A stretch of 64,000 nt of DNA from Bombus terrestris (Eukaryota > Arthropoda > Insecta > Hymenoptera > Apidae): assembly GCF_910591885.1 (NCBI RefSeq), contig NC_063279.1:4836001-4900000 (forward strand). Direction: 5' to 3'. Positions 45,378-55,859 of this stretch are shown in pieces. A model generated the notes under the pieces. The model saw nothing but the letters and a program-made list of their open reading frames with translations. It ran no database searches and was not told the DNA's origin. The position numbers were made by a program, and so were the translations under genes. The number at the start of each line of letters is the position of its first letter. Within the stretch, counting starts at the first letter, position 1.

Positions 45378-45575
45378 TCAGGTTCCTACTGACATCTTCT
45401 CTTTGACCGTAGGATTATTAGCCGTGGCGATAATCAATCTTCCCGCGCACCGAGAGCCGATGTTGATATCTAAATCGTTCATCAAGGGACAGAAACGATC
45501 GGTATCCTCGATGAGATCAGCGAGCGCTTCGAGATCGTGACGCGGATACGCATCGGGAAAGAATGTCACGGTCAT
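45378..45575 (-). CDS. Candidate coding exon, acidic unrecognised protein
   Basis: A 65-codon ATG frame on minus has a strongly coding-like codon pattern: about two thirds of codons start with a purine, many with G. The peptide is natural-looking: residues 13-27 are RHDLEALADLIEDTD, likely helical and acidic. A Cys/Met/Asp/Asn-rich middle follows, then RLIIATANNPTVKEKM near the end. I recognise no family. The frame is preceded by a stop six codons upstream of the ATG, and the ATG context is poor (C at -3). A possible donor (TCA|GTAGGA) lies three codons before the stop and is weak. It could be a small ORF, a first exon or a decayed gene piece. Among unframed ORFs here it looks most like protein. 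Confidence 0.25.
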   Translation of the reverse strand: MTVTFFPDAYPRHDLEALADLIEDTDRFCPLMNDLDINIGSRCAGRLIIATANNPTVKEKMSVGT

Positions 45576-46052
45576 GAGAGAACATTCCAGAATCTAGATC
45601 GGTCGTTCGTACCGAGGGAGTCCATTAACAATTGCCGCGAACGCGAACGATTGCGTTTTTCCATCGAACTGGTACGATTGCGCAGGAAGAACGTCGCTCG
45701 ATACGACGCTCTTAACTTAAAGGATCTTCCAAGTATGTATCTCGTAAAGACATAGGTATGTTTTCATCGCCGATGAATAAAAAATTCGCTTTTAAAAATA
45801 ATGAATCGTATCGTGAGCAAAATCGTAAATTCGATTCCATGTTTTCTGCAAAGAACTTTTATATTACACGTACGTAGTTATGTACATATATTTTCTTCGA
45901 AACTTCAATGATCTCTCTGAAACGCGAAATTAAGAAGAAGCCGTTATCAAATAATCGTTCATCGGACCAAAGGTCGATTGGTAACCACGATATTTCCCGT
46001 GTCGTTATCATCTACCGCCGATCGTTCTAGCAGTCCCGTTTACGACACGAAA
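45576..46052. other. AT-rich spacer
   Basis: A plus frame (45537-45755, 72 codons) overlaps the minus candidate and is its shadow. The rest is AT-rich with nothing to report. Confidence 0.5.
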
Positions 46053-46225
46053 CACCGGAAGCGAGTGCAATCGCGAATATGGCGGCGTTTGCTAGTCCAA
46101 TTGTTCCGCGTGCATCGGCTTGGGTTTCGGGACTTAATTTCCAGCCATGGCCGGAGATATTAAAGCGGGTCGTGTGTGACGTCGTATGTATGCAAATTCG
46201 GCCCTCTGGAAATAGGGTGGCAAGG
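46053..46225 (+). CDS. ETS/YY1-type promoter with candidate first coding exon
   Basis: ACCGGAAGC (46053-46061) matches the ETS/GABP site, and AATATGGCGGC (about 46076-46086) matches the YY1/Pho site, which in many animal housekeeping genes overlaps the start codon. Here the ATG is 46079. The frame reads M-A-A-F-A-S-P-I-V-P and continues to TAA at 46259-46261. It crosses two donors: GTATGT at 46184 and GTGAGA at 46226 (GGCAAGG|GTGAGA, 49 complete codons). The local DNA is CpG-rich between AT-rich flanks. The peptide includes SGLNFQPWPEILKRVVCDV, varied and not repetitive. I recognise no protein. The promoter-motif spacing is the strong point; the downstream exon is unknown. Confidence 0.25.
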
Positions 46226-48340
46226 GTGAGAGGGGCAGTTTCCGTCTGGAGCTTCGCGTAACTTTGGTAACCGCGGATATCGCGCGCGCATGTGCGCCCA
46301 TACGTGTATCCTTAGACATACGTATGCGTGTACGCAGACAGGCGCAGAAAGACAGCACACACGTATAACGGTATATACATAGATCATGTATATTGATGGC
46401 ACAGCAGACGGTGCGAGCGTTCGATTCCCGTGCTCTCTAAATATTGCGCCCCCTCCATGGTATATGGATTTCTGCATGTGCATACCTACTTCTGTTTATA
46501 CACGGGGTGCTCCGTTACCGTTTAAAGTAGCAGAAACATCCAATATTTATTTCGCGGTTTTATTCTTATGCGAGACTCTTCCCATTTCCTTGCTAGCCGA
46601 GGGCGCATTTTCAAATGAATTGTTCGAGTCGCACGTGAAACCTGTTTCATCGAGTTTAGCTTCTTCCTCTTCTTGTTCCGCTCTTTTGCCTCCTTTTTTC
46701 TTATCGAAAAGAAGGAAGTTTGCGTGTCACCGTGTAACGGTATATCGAATAATTTCATATCGCTTCCGGTGAGAGAAATTCTGCGGTCGCGGCAAGGAAA
46801 CTCTTTTCAGACATCCTTATCCTTCTGCGCGGTCAAAAGCAAAGGCCAGATGCACCTGTTACTGCAGTCGTTCGTTGCTTACTTTCATATTCGCGTGCAT
46901 ACGATGCATATACACGTACATATCTTGCCTGCTCGAGCAACGACCATCTGTGTCAGCCGAGTTATTTTCCATTCTGGCTTGTCACATTTGTTTATTCCGA
47001 ATTTGTCATGACATACGCGCCGTGCGATGTTCTTTGCCTGTGTTTGTCCTTTCGATACGCGTGCTTGCGCGAGTGCGTGTAATCGCGCCTACGTGTAGAG
47101 AAGATGGAAATGCAGATGACCATTTAAATCATTCGGAGGAAAACGTAGTGCGTACGATAAAAATGCTATTTTGGAGCATGTTGGCTGTGTTTGCGCGGTT
47201 CAGAACAATTTAACACCGAGGAATGATATATGACGCGTAGGTATAGTTAAGGTAAGTCACCTTTGGGTACGAATATGCAGCTTAACAAGTAATTTTTGTC
47301 AACACCTTCTATATTCGAGTTTGATTAACACCTTTTGGACGGTATTCGGACGATACTTTATTTATCATATTGAATTAGAAATAAAACTAATCCCACGACT
47401 TTGAAACGAAATTTCCGTTCACGGTTGCAGAACATTTTATTCACGATACGTCATTGTAGATTTGAATGCGGATGGGGGCGATAGATCTCGCGTGTCTTTT
47501 GAAATCGAGTCTCGAACGCGTCTTGGTCGTCTTCTGGTCGACATTGGATAAGTAAGGGGATGACAGCTATGGGTGTAACGGTGTAAGGGGTTGGTCAGCG
47601 TCGAAGAGAGATGATCCTCGATGTATATAGGAGCGGAACGTGATTTGCGGTTCGGGACTTCTGAGTCCTGGATTTGAATTTATCTCGTCCCTTTCTCCTG
47701 TTCCTTCACCTGCTACTTCGATTCGATGTTCCCCTCGCTAACACCCATCTAGATCAGTCCTTGGGTGTCCAAGAGGACAGTCAGATGTACTACGAGATCT
47801 TCCTTAGATGTGCGCGCACACTTTTGCCGGCTTAAAAGGTGATTCATAAGAAGAACACCGAAAGTATTACCGTTTGTGTGCAAAACGCTCCCTTTCTGCG
47901 AAAATTATGACACTTTTCTCTGTCACGTCTTTTGTAAAGAATAAATTAAATTTTGTTTCTTCAGAGAACTTCTATCAATTTTTACTTTCCTTTCTTTCTA
48001 GACTTCTTTGCTTCTTATGTAATCATCAAAAATATTTGCAATTTTACTTTTGAGGTCATGTTGATTTAAATATTATTAATCAGCGTGATTCGTCTTTTCT
48101 CCTTACAATTGTATGTTTTTATATATCTATCAGTTGTAGGTACAGAGAGAATTTCAACTACATAATTATATAATTGAACCACTTCTGTTTCTACTTTAAA
48201 AGAAATATGATTGCTCTCTCATAGTACTGAAGCAACTAAATTTTCTCCGTTTTTACAGCTTAATTGCCTCATTATTCTAATTATATAATTTTATGAAAAC
48301 GCTTTACATAATGGCAAATTACTCGAAATTTTGGCGCGTA
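46226..48340. other. Alternating tracts, then AT-rich stretch
   Basis: Alternating TG/CA/CG tracts lie at 46285-46385 and about 46880-46925. Frames of 74-128 codons across them are composition-driven. A very good donor (GTTAAG|GTAAGTCACC, intron from 47252) follows DNA with stops in all frames, so at most it ends a non-coding exon. 47260-48340 is AT-rich with no gene. Confidence 0.5.
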
Positions 48341-48349
48341 CGTAGAAAC

Positions 48350-48560
48350 GTGGCGCGCAGAATGAACAACGAGGATCGCTAACGAAATCACGTGATTATG
48401 GCGGTACAATAGAGCCGAACTATGTAAAATCATGCACGATCGTAATGCGCTTCGCAGCGCGAGCTCGCCATTATACCCGAAACAAGCGACTAACGACCCG
48501 CCGCTGGGTGCCGATTGGCCGAATTAGGCGCGATACGCGTGTATGTACCCGTGCATAACC
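48350..48560. promoter_or_regulatory. CpG island with CACGTG palindrome and CCAAT box
   Basis: A small CpG-rich island in AT-rich DNA carries AATCACGTGATT (48386-48397, a 12-bp palindrome around the bHLH E-box CACGTG), ATGGCGG just after it and an inverted CCAAT box (ATTGG, 48514-48518). The motif set resembles the 23.5-23.95 kb island. No initiator or exon could be placed. Confidence 0.2.
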
Positions 48561-49229
48561 CGCGGGGATAATAATTAGCCTTGTATGAATGAGGTTTAAT
48601 TGGGACCAAGAATCAACCCCTTTCGCAGACTCCAGCCGGAAGCTTCCGCAGAATCCTGACGGATCTTTTCATCTTCAAAGACAAAGTGGAAACGAGTCAT
48701 GGGATGGCTTCTGGGTTATTACGCTTTGTGCTTCGTGCTCGTCATGATAAATGATATTTTGTCATATGAATAAGTTTATTATGCCCCGTAAATTATTTGA
48801 AAAACGACAGAGAGAAGTATGATAAGTCCATTTTGATTTTCTGACTTTCAATTGAGAGAAAATTGCTAGATCCTTAATGTTTCTATCTTCTTCCTTTTGC
48901 CTGTTTCAGCGTAATATTAAGTTGTTATTGCTGATTTGTACTTGTTAATTTGTAATTACACGTAAAATAACATCTAACTTGATCAAATATTTAACAAACA
49001 GATTATTTATGCAGTTAGAAAGGTATATTTAGTTAGAGTAAACTATGATACTTTGTCAAGTTTCAATAAAGTGAATAAGCTTTTTGCTAGCGTTGCAAAT
49101 GGAAGCAAAAGGTACGCTTGTATCCCGCCACTTCTCTTAGTTATTATTAGCATTGTTAACCGACTAACTTGAGCGATACTGCCCTCTGATGCGTGAGTTA
49201 GTGCCCTGCAGCCTGGATCGCGATGTTCT
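48561..49229. other. AT-rich stretch with an isolated acceptor
   Basis: A strong plus acceptor (TCTTCTTCCTTTTGCCTGTTTCAG, ending 48909) is followed by stops in all frames within about 13 codons. It could only begin a non-coding exon. The rest holds nothing visible. Confidence 0.5.
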
Positions 49230-49442
49230 TTACCCCTTTCCGGAGCCGCAGGCTATTCTCACCCCCCGTTCACCCCTAATTGGCGTACTAACGTAATGCT
49301 GATCCTGCCAAGTGATCACAGAACCCTTGTCTTCGTGGGACCTTCTAACCCTTTCGCAATTGATGAGGATCTCTCGCAATTGCTGCCACTGTGTTTCGAA
49401 AAGCCGATTACGCCCTTGAAGATCTTGACGCTTACTATGCAT
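49230..49442 (-). CDS. Candidate exon, charged helical protein, unrecognised
   Basis: The minus frame from ATG (49442) to TAA (49230-49232) is 70 codons, in a GC-richer patch inside AT-rich DNA. The peptide is natural-looking: residues 5-35 are RQDLQGRNRLFETQWQQLRE and onward, likely a charged amphipathic helix, followed by a mixed segment (SVITWQDQHYV). Codon use is ordinary for insects. Near its start AT-GCATAG|T offers a weak acceptor (exon from 49434). A better acceptor (ATATTTCAG) lies further upstream, but a stop in this frame follows it. A donor-like GTGAGA is near the 3' end (GGGGG|GTGAGAATAG). I recognise no family. The compositional jump and protein-like sequence earn it a listing. 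Confidence 0.22.
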   Translation of the reverse strand: MHSKRQDLQGRNRLFETQWQQLREILINCERVRRSHEDKGSVITWQDQHYVSTPIRGERGVRIACGSGKG

Positions 49443-51991
49443 AGAATATTTCTTGCGTGAACATTTCAATCAATCACTGAAATATCGAGTATCATTTACG
49501 ATAAAAATTATTATTTGGAGATTAAATTTCATCTACCTTCTGAAAACAAAAGATATCTGAATTCTTAATTGTTAGAGTGATAATTTAGATTGTAACAGAG
49601 TAAAAAGCCGTAGGAACAACAAAAGAAAAGTACAAATTTATTACAAAGTACAAATATTTATAGATTTGTGAAAGTAGATACTGTCTGAGAAACAACTGTT
49701 TAAAATTACTGAAAATTTAAGTATTAATAGTGTGCTTGAATCCATTGAAAATAATGAAAGCAATTATGAAAAAGCGCGTATGTTACTATATCAATTACTA
49801 ATACAAACAAGATACAGACAATTTAAGGTTATAGATTAAAGACACGTAGACCACGCTCTTCTATTTGTTACTTAAAAAATGTTTTATATTAAAATGTTCT
49901 GTAGCATCACAGAGTTTCCATTTTTGTGGATTTAAAAATAAACCAGGCAATTGGAATAATCGTGACGGTGTTGATGTCATTGCGGATAAAGCGCATGCAA
50001 AGGGTAGCTTGATCGAGCAGGGATAGAAACGGAGGAACCGTAGAGACGAAAGTCGTTGGAAAGGACGAAAGCACGAGGCCAGCATGACGAGTCTCGGGTT
50101 GACGTTTCATTCCCAGCCAACTCCCGCACTATGCATACTAACTAGCCTTCGCTACGTTAGCTATATTTCGTATCTTTCTCTCTTGCACGTTTAAACCTTC
50201 TCCCTGATCCTTCCTTCTCCTTTCTCGTTTCCTCCAGCTCCTATATTCAGCCGGTTTCCTCGGGAAGAAAAGGGAAAAACGATAGCTCCGAAAGAATGGT
50301 CCAGGGCGAGCAACCCCTTGAATCGCTGGACGGAAGGGTGCCGGCCACTGGGTAGTTCGTACATTCACCGACAGATGTAGTCAGCTGTTCTTTATCTACT
50401 CTCGCTTATCATTACTCGACTCGATGCCCATGACTTGTTTTTACGATCCATGACTGCCTTTGAGAATTTGATTAAGCTGCCTGTATTCCCCTTCCCGAGA
50501 TTCGTTACTTTAACTTTCAGAAAATGGAAACCTGTTGACCTGACTGCTTTGACGTTACTCTTCTATCATAGAACTTACCATACACATGGTAGCGTTAAAC
50601 GTAATTTTAATAAAGATTGGATCCCAATAACCAATAGAATTTTAGAAACATAGTGCGATCTAATCAACCCTTTTGCAGATTTTATATCAATCTATCAGTT
50701 TTGTAATTCTACCAAATATCTAGTAATCTATAGAGAATAATATATATCTTGACTTTTCCTTTATCAATGAACGTTTACATCAGAATTAATTATTCGATTA
50801 TAACGCTGATTCGAAAACAGTTTTCGTATTCACGTGTCTAAAATGATACAAATCTCTTTGGACAATTACCTTGATCGACCGAGCGAAAATCCAGCGAAGA
50901 ATACGACGGATTAAGTCTGCTTGACGCGAGTAAGAACACGTAAGAACAACACATAAAGCATGTGAATGCTAGCATAACGGTGGCAGTCACGAAATCGCGG
51001 CCGAATCAGCTGCCTAAAGTCCTATTTTTAAATGGTTTCTTTTCCATTACCCTTGGCAACTATCTCCTACGACGGATCTAACCATTATTTTGGTCTAGCC
51101 TTGTTTTTAACCCCCGACCTCCCTCCTACTAGACGAATCATCCATCCCACTCAGACGACTTCCACCCTGACTTCCCCCTCGGGGAGGATTTTATTTGCTT
51201 TTATTCGGATGTAATTGTTGGGGCCAGTCACCACTATCGCCACTACCTAGCGATGTCTAACCATCCAATTCGCGAATGTTTCTCAGCCACGCGACCCTTT
51301 TATGGTATAGATCCACGGGCTTGCTTTTCGTATAGGCTACCTGCTTTTTGTTCCGCGATTCGAGGAAGATACCCTCTCCAACTTCCTATTAAAACTACCA
51401 CGAATGCTTCTATCAAGGGAACAAGTGTAAACTGTTTTAAATAACTTTGTTCGTCCTTTACCCCGTTCAAGTGGTGCACTTTATTCCGAAACTAATCTCA
51501 AACGACAAAGTTAGATTTTGCTGTTTCGAAGATTGAAAATTATATACTACTTATATCCTGTGTCGATAGTAATTTTGTATACCTTCCACTATAGATGAAA
51601 ATATAACATTTAAAATTGGTAAAAAGAAATTGTTCTCTACTTAAAGATAATACATATTTTACACTGCAGATATTCAGATATGATTTCCATTGTCTGTTTA
51701 ATTAGTAGAAAACCAAAAAAAAAGTTGCATCAGGCAACAGGGAGTAAAAGTAAAATTTCATCGATAATGTGATTCATGATACGAAAACTTTTAATCTGCC
51801 GTTCCACGTACCGAGGCAATTTTACACGATCGCGTACTTCGGGCTTAATGCAGCCGTAATCAGAGAATAATCGACACCGTGTAACCGTCATCCCCGGTGG
51901 AGTCGGTCGCTGGAATAATGAATCACAAGTGACGCGAAGTGACTACCGTAGAAATAATCCGGATTAGAGGTGCGAACACGTCCGCTCGCCG
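49443..51991. other. AT-rich stretch
   Basis: 49480-49860 is strongly AT-rich. 49860-50370 is CpG-richer, with overlapping minus frames (67-76 codons) that are not recognised. A good plus acceptor (TTCGTTACTTTAACTTTCAG, ending 50520) is followed by a 43-codon frame to TAG at 50651-50653 that includes FNKDWIPITNRILET, a possible terminal exon with low support. 50700-51960 shows nothing more than two short frames. Confidence 0.5.
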
Positions 51992-52222
51992 ATGAAAACG
52001 AAATCTGCGAATGCAAATTCCGGACCGCACGATTTCCCTCGTCGAAACGGTCCGGGGTTGAACAATCCAGTGGAGAGGGGGGTCACGGTTGAAGAGAAAT
52101 CTCTCTTTCCATCTCTCTCTGCCGATGAAACGAGCCAGAGGGTGGCGGCGAGTTTAATTATCGGGTTAAACGTAGCGAGCGCTGATTCTGATGAGAGTTC
52201 CGGATTCGAATGCTCTCTCTAG
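51992..52222 (+). CDS. Small ORF candidate, Ser/Asp-rich, unrecognised
   Basis: A 76-codon ATG frame in a CpG-rich patch. It opens nine codons after a TAG. The peptide is varied: a Pro/Asn/Arg start, VERGVTVEEKSLFPSLSADE in the middle, then a hydrophobic bit (AASLIIGLNVASA) and an acidic Ser-rich end. The ATG context is unremarkable (C at -3). No splice site clearly bounds it; GTACGT just after the stop is a weak donor. No family is recognised. Confidence 0.15.
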   Translation: MKTKSANANSGPHDFPRRNGPGLNNPVERGVTVEEKSLFPSLSADETSQRVAASLIIGLNVASADSDESSGFECSL

Positions 52223-54034
52223 TACGTGACTGTCATCGTGGCGGGCCAGTTAACTAACTAACAGTCCCGGACAGTTAGCAAGTACCGGGCAGGAGCCGAT
52301 CTGTGGGGGAGATACGGCACGTATAAACCCCTGCAATACCCCACCCACCCTCGCGATGACATTGTTCGCACTTGGATTCATATTCAAATTGGCTCGCGCC
52401 CTGGTGCGATTGTGATTATTGCGATTATTACTACCGTCAATGTTCCGGCGATGTTTCGTCACCGACGAACGGGGGTTGGGGTTACATGCTACCGATTTTC
52501 AACGTGCTCCTAATCCGCGCTCTATCGAGTCTCTTTCTCTTCCGTTGCTTCCATAATAAAACGATCCTGACGACGTTTTCACGACTCGTGCAATTATACG
52601 ACGATTACCTTGTATTGTAACATTTTGTAATGTTTTATAAAATTCTGTTACTCTATTTCCAAAGTTTTGCGTTACTTTTTAAACGATATGTTGCTACACA
52701 ATTGATCGAAGATTTCACAATTAGTCTTGGTTGAATACAGGTGTCGAGGAACGATGAAATTTATACAAAGAATGAAGGAGATGACTTGGTCGAAAATTGT
52801 CGGATACAATAATAAAAATAAATATAGACCGAGATGGAAAGTATTTAGAAGTCGAGGGGTGGTTTAATGTAGCGCAAATAGCACCAATTAAAAATCCGAT
52901 TAAAGAAACTGACGGGTACAGCGTTAAAGATTTAAACGAGAAAATGGTTAGGATCAGAATCGTTTCCGGCCGATAAAGCAAGCGTTCATTTATTAACGCT
53001 TGCCCCTCTTAAAATTCCTTCGTCAGCCTACTTGCCTCTGTCTCCTCTTCAGCCTCTCTCTCTCTTTCTCTCTCTCCTCGTCGTTAATTCTCTGCGTTCT
53101 CCAGGTGTTAGTTTTATGGCTCGTCATTTTTTTAAGTGCAAATGAGTTCCGCCGTCGCCTCGAGCTTTTCAGCGCGAGGATCTTTTCCTTTATTTCTTTA
53201 ATTTAAAAACGGAACGATTACACGGGGGCGGCTTGCCGGATTAAAAACTCAACCCCCGGAATCTAACCCACCCCACGGCTTCCTTTCATTCTCCGACCCT
53301 CGGTTTCTCTTACCACCACTGCCTCACAGAACGACTTTCTTTATACAAAGTTACGGCCAACGAAGGACGCGTTTTTCCAGATTGATTGCGAAGTTAACTT
53401 TAATTTCCCTGAACTCGGTATTGCTCCGGTTGATACAATTAATCGTCGAGAGGTGTGCAATTTGTTTCCGCTTCGCGAAAGGCCGTAATAACGCTCAGGG
53501 TATTATAGACTATAGAATCTATAAATGAAAAAGATCGTGTTAGTTCCGAAGATGGTATCGCGAACAGTTCGAGGCACTAATTACATTCAAATCTGTGGAA
53601 ACCGGTGCACGCTTCGTTGCCCACTTAGTCCTGCTACGCCGAATAATGGACGAAATTGGCCAGTAATTACCGAAACCGACCTCGACAGATGTTTGTTTCA
53701 TCATTATAGTACAACCATTAAACAATGTAATTGGCAACATCCTGTCTATAACTTCTCTTAATACTTTATCAGAGCAACCTATTCTATTATACCAACGACA
53801 TGTGGAAAACTAATCTCCATTGCAAATAACGCTCCTCTCACTCTTATTTTTTCCTTTCTTGATATCTTTTCTTCCCACCAATATTTTTTCATTCGTTGTT
53901 ATGTTCTATTTTATAATTTCGTTATTATATTAAAGACTGATACATAAGTCGCATAATGTACAAGTTTAATTATTCTATGCAAAATATAACGTTGAATTTT
54001 AATGTCGATATCCGAGTTCTGGTGATTCAAATAA
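52223..54034. other. Mixed stretch with a strong acceptor at 53104
   Basis: 52240-52620 is CpG-rich with an unrecognised 82-codon frame. A long CT run (53036-53104) ending in TTCTCCAG at 53104 is a textbook acceptor. The frame behind it is open 33 codons and includes FLSANEFRRRLELFSARIF, then stops at 53204-53206. It could be a short terminal exon, with low support. Frames at 53525-53761 overlap on both strands. 53760-54030 is AT-rich. Confidence 0.45.
53036..53104 (+). repeat. CT-rich tract ending in AG
   Basis: Repeated CTCTCT/TTTCTC units over about 60 bases. It acts as a microsatellite-like tract and as a strong polypyrimidine tract at once. Confidence 0.75.
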
Positions 54035-54114
54035 TCAAAACCCTACTTTGCTATACTTATGGAAGTATACGTATACCATGAACAATCGTGAAACTCGGAA
54101 ACCCACATTTTTAC

Positions 54115-54273
54115 CTCTGGAAAGGTTGGTACAATCCCTATCTCCTTTAGCGAATTCGAGTCCCGATGCACGAAGTGGTTCGTCGGAGCGAGAGATACGT
54201 TCGTTATTAGACATTCCTGCGTTACCGATAGATAGATCCGAGCAAACGCCCCATCCTGCCACTCCGTAGCCAT
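54115..54273 (-). CDS. Candidate coding exon ending at a donor, unrecognised
   Basis: On minus an ATG (54273) opens 53 complete codons, M-A-T-E-W-Q-D-G-A-F onward, ending at TTTCCAGAG|GTAAAA (exon end 54115), a good donor in phase 0. Past the donor the frame would stop about 23 codons later. The peptide is varied (IYLSVTQECLITNVSLAPTN) and not low-complexity. Plus and other minus frames are also open here, so stop-poor composition is a real alternative. With the TATA/donor unit at 54.74-54.83 kb it could form a two-exon 5' end on minus, intron about 450 bases, but the acceptor between them (TTAG near 54300) is weak. Confidence 0.16.
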
Positions 54274-54743
54274 AGCATGTGGACCTTGTGCCTAATCGGG
54301 TGTGAACGCGCCTTTGTAGGGTGGCATAGTCAGCCCCGAGATATTGCAGGTTGTTTAATTTCGCGCGCTCTCCACTCCGTTCCTTTGTTTCGAACGTTTC
54401 AATTTAAATCGAACCGGCGGCCGACCGGTGAACGGGACTCAGCTTCGGAGCTCTGTGTGAGCCAGTTGTAGTCAGAAGGGGCTGGCGAAACAGAAAGAGA
54501 GAGAAAGAACGATGGAAGGAGTTGGACAGGGGGCAAGGGATCAGGCGCCGATCCGTTATTAATTAGATCGGCATCGGGCGGAAAAGAGCGGCTTCGAGAA
54601 AAGGGCCAGATCCGATATCGGTTCTCGGTTTCAGGAATCCCTCGGACGATTCTTCTGGCCCGTTCGCCGAAACCCCGCGAAATTAATTGCCGGACAGCCC
54701 GGAGGCTCCGTTTGACTGCCCCGACACCACTCGACACACTTAC
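54274..54743. other. CpG-rich patch
   Basis: Overlapping frames (118 codons minus, 64 plus) without recognisable product. On plus a TTTCAG acceptor-like site lies at about 54632-54637. The segment would be intronic under the minus-strand model above. Confidence 0.4.
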
Positions 54744-54831
54744 CGAGAGCCACAATTTCTTTGTTGCTCGAGATCTGCCTGATGTGACTCCACGATTTAA
54801 GACGACCTTTCTTTTTCCCCTTGGTTATATA
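54744..54831 (-). promoter_or_regulatory. Minus-strand TATA box and donor-terminated leader
   Basis: Reading minus, TATATAA (54831-54825) is followed about 30 bases on by a plausible start region (near 54800) and, about 55 bases later, by CTCTCG|GTAAGTGTG (exon end 54744). TATA, short leader and strong donor are correctly ordered and spaced for a first exon. No initiator consensus is evident, and no ATG falls in the leader. Confidence 0.18.
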
Positions 54832-54929
54832 AGATATCTGATGTCTCGCGTATACGTGTGTATATTATTGAAAAGGCTAGTTTAGGACTATCGTAACATG
54901 AAAATAAATAAATATGTGAGCGTTACACA

Positions 54930-54958
54930 AATTATTATTGTTATTATTATTATTATTA
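54930..54958 (+). repeat. (ATT)n microsatellite
   Basis: ATT units with a single G interruption at about 54940. Confidence 0.9.
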
Positions 54959-55842
54959 CTAAAATATATGTACGAAATTTTTGTAAAGAAAAGATATGTA
55001 CTTTAATTTCCGATCTCTAATTTCAAAGATTTATATACTTACTAGACAAATAATTTTCTTTATTATACTGAAATAAATGTTAACTGCCATTAGCTATCAA
55101 ATTTTCCTTTTTTCTAGATTTTTTGAAAGTACTCTGAGTTTCCTACGCTGAAGATTTTGCTCAAAGGAAGAAGGAAAAAAACATTAAGTGTTGCGGAAGA
55201 GTGTTTCGAATTTGCAGCGGTTCGTAAATGAACCACGAAGTAATCTGAAAGGTTGAAACGTAGCACGGAATTATGGAAGGTTTTAAGTAACGAGATCGTG
55301 TAAGTGCATTACAGTCATTGCAAACATTCGAGCGTACATCCTTCAGATATGATTTATCCTTAATGACAGTACCGCATCTGGTTTGAAACGATCAACAAGG
55401 AATGCGCATAGGTCCATAAAGTCGCGAGGCGGGTGAAGTCAAAAACGAGTAGAGTAGAAAAACTCGTCGGTACGGCAATGAAGAGGAAAAAGGGCTTATC
55501 GCTAATGAAGCGAGACGCCTTCTTCAGCGTCGAGCACGGCCACTGTCTTGTAAGAAGCCTCGGTACACCGGCCGTCGTGTAACGAGTTTTGTAACAGCGA
55601 ATCGAATCGGACCTCTCCGAACCGGAGGCCTTCGCAACAATCAACGACCTTCGTATTAGAGTTTCGTATAGTTCTTTTTCTGGCCTGTGTGTGTTAATTA
55701 AAATCATCGCTGTGTTACGTGTTAGATGAAAATTCGATGATAAAAATCGATGCTTTATTTTCTTCTCTTCGACCGAAGTTTAGAATCTGTGAAGGTTCAT
55801 AGTATGTAACTTGTCTCTGATGTTGAATGAAATGAAAACTAC

Positions 55843-55859
55843 ATATATATATATATATA
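55843..55859 (+). repeat. (AT)8 microsatellite
   Basis: Uninterrupted AT alternation in AT-rich DNA. Confidence 0.9.

Noticed and set aside
46375..46445. GTTCGATTCCC resembling a tRNA B-box
   Set aside because: The five bases before the T-loop do not pair with those after it, no A-box or acceptor stem is present and no T-run terminator follows.
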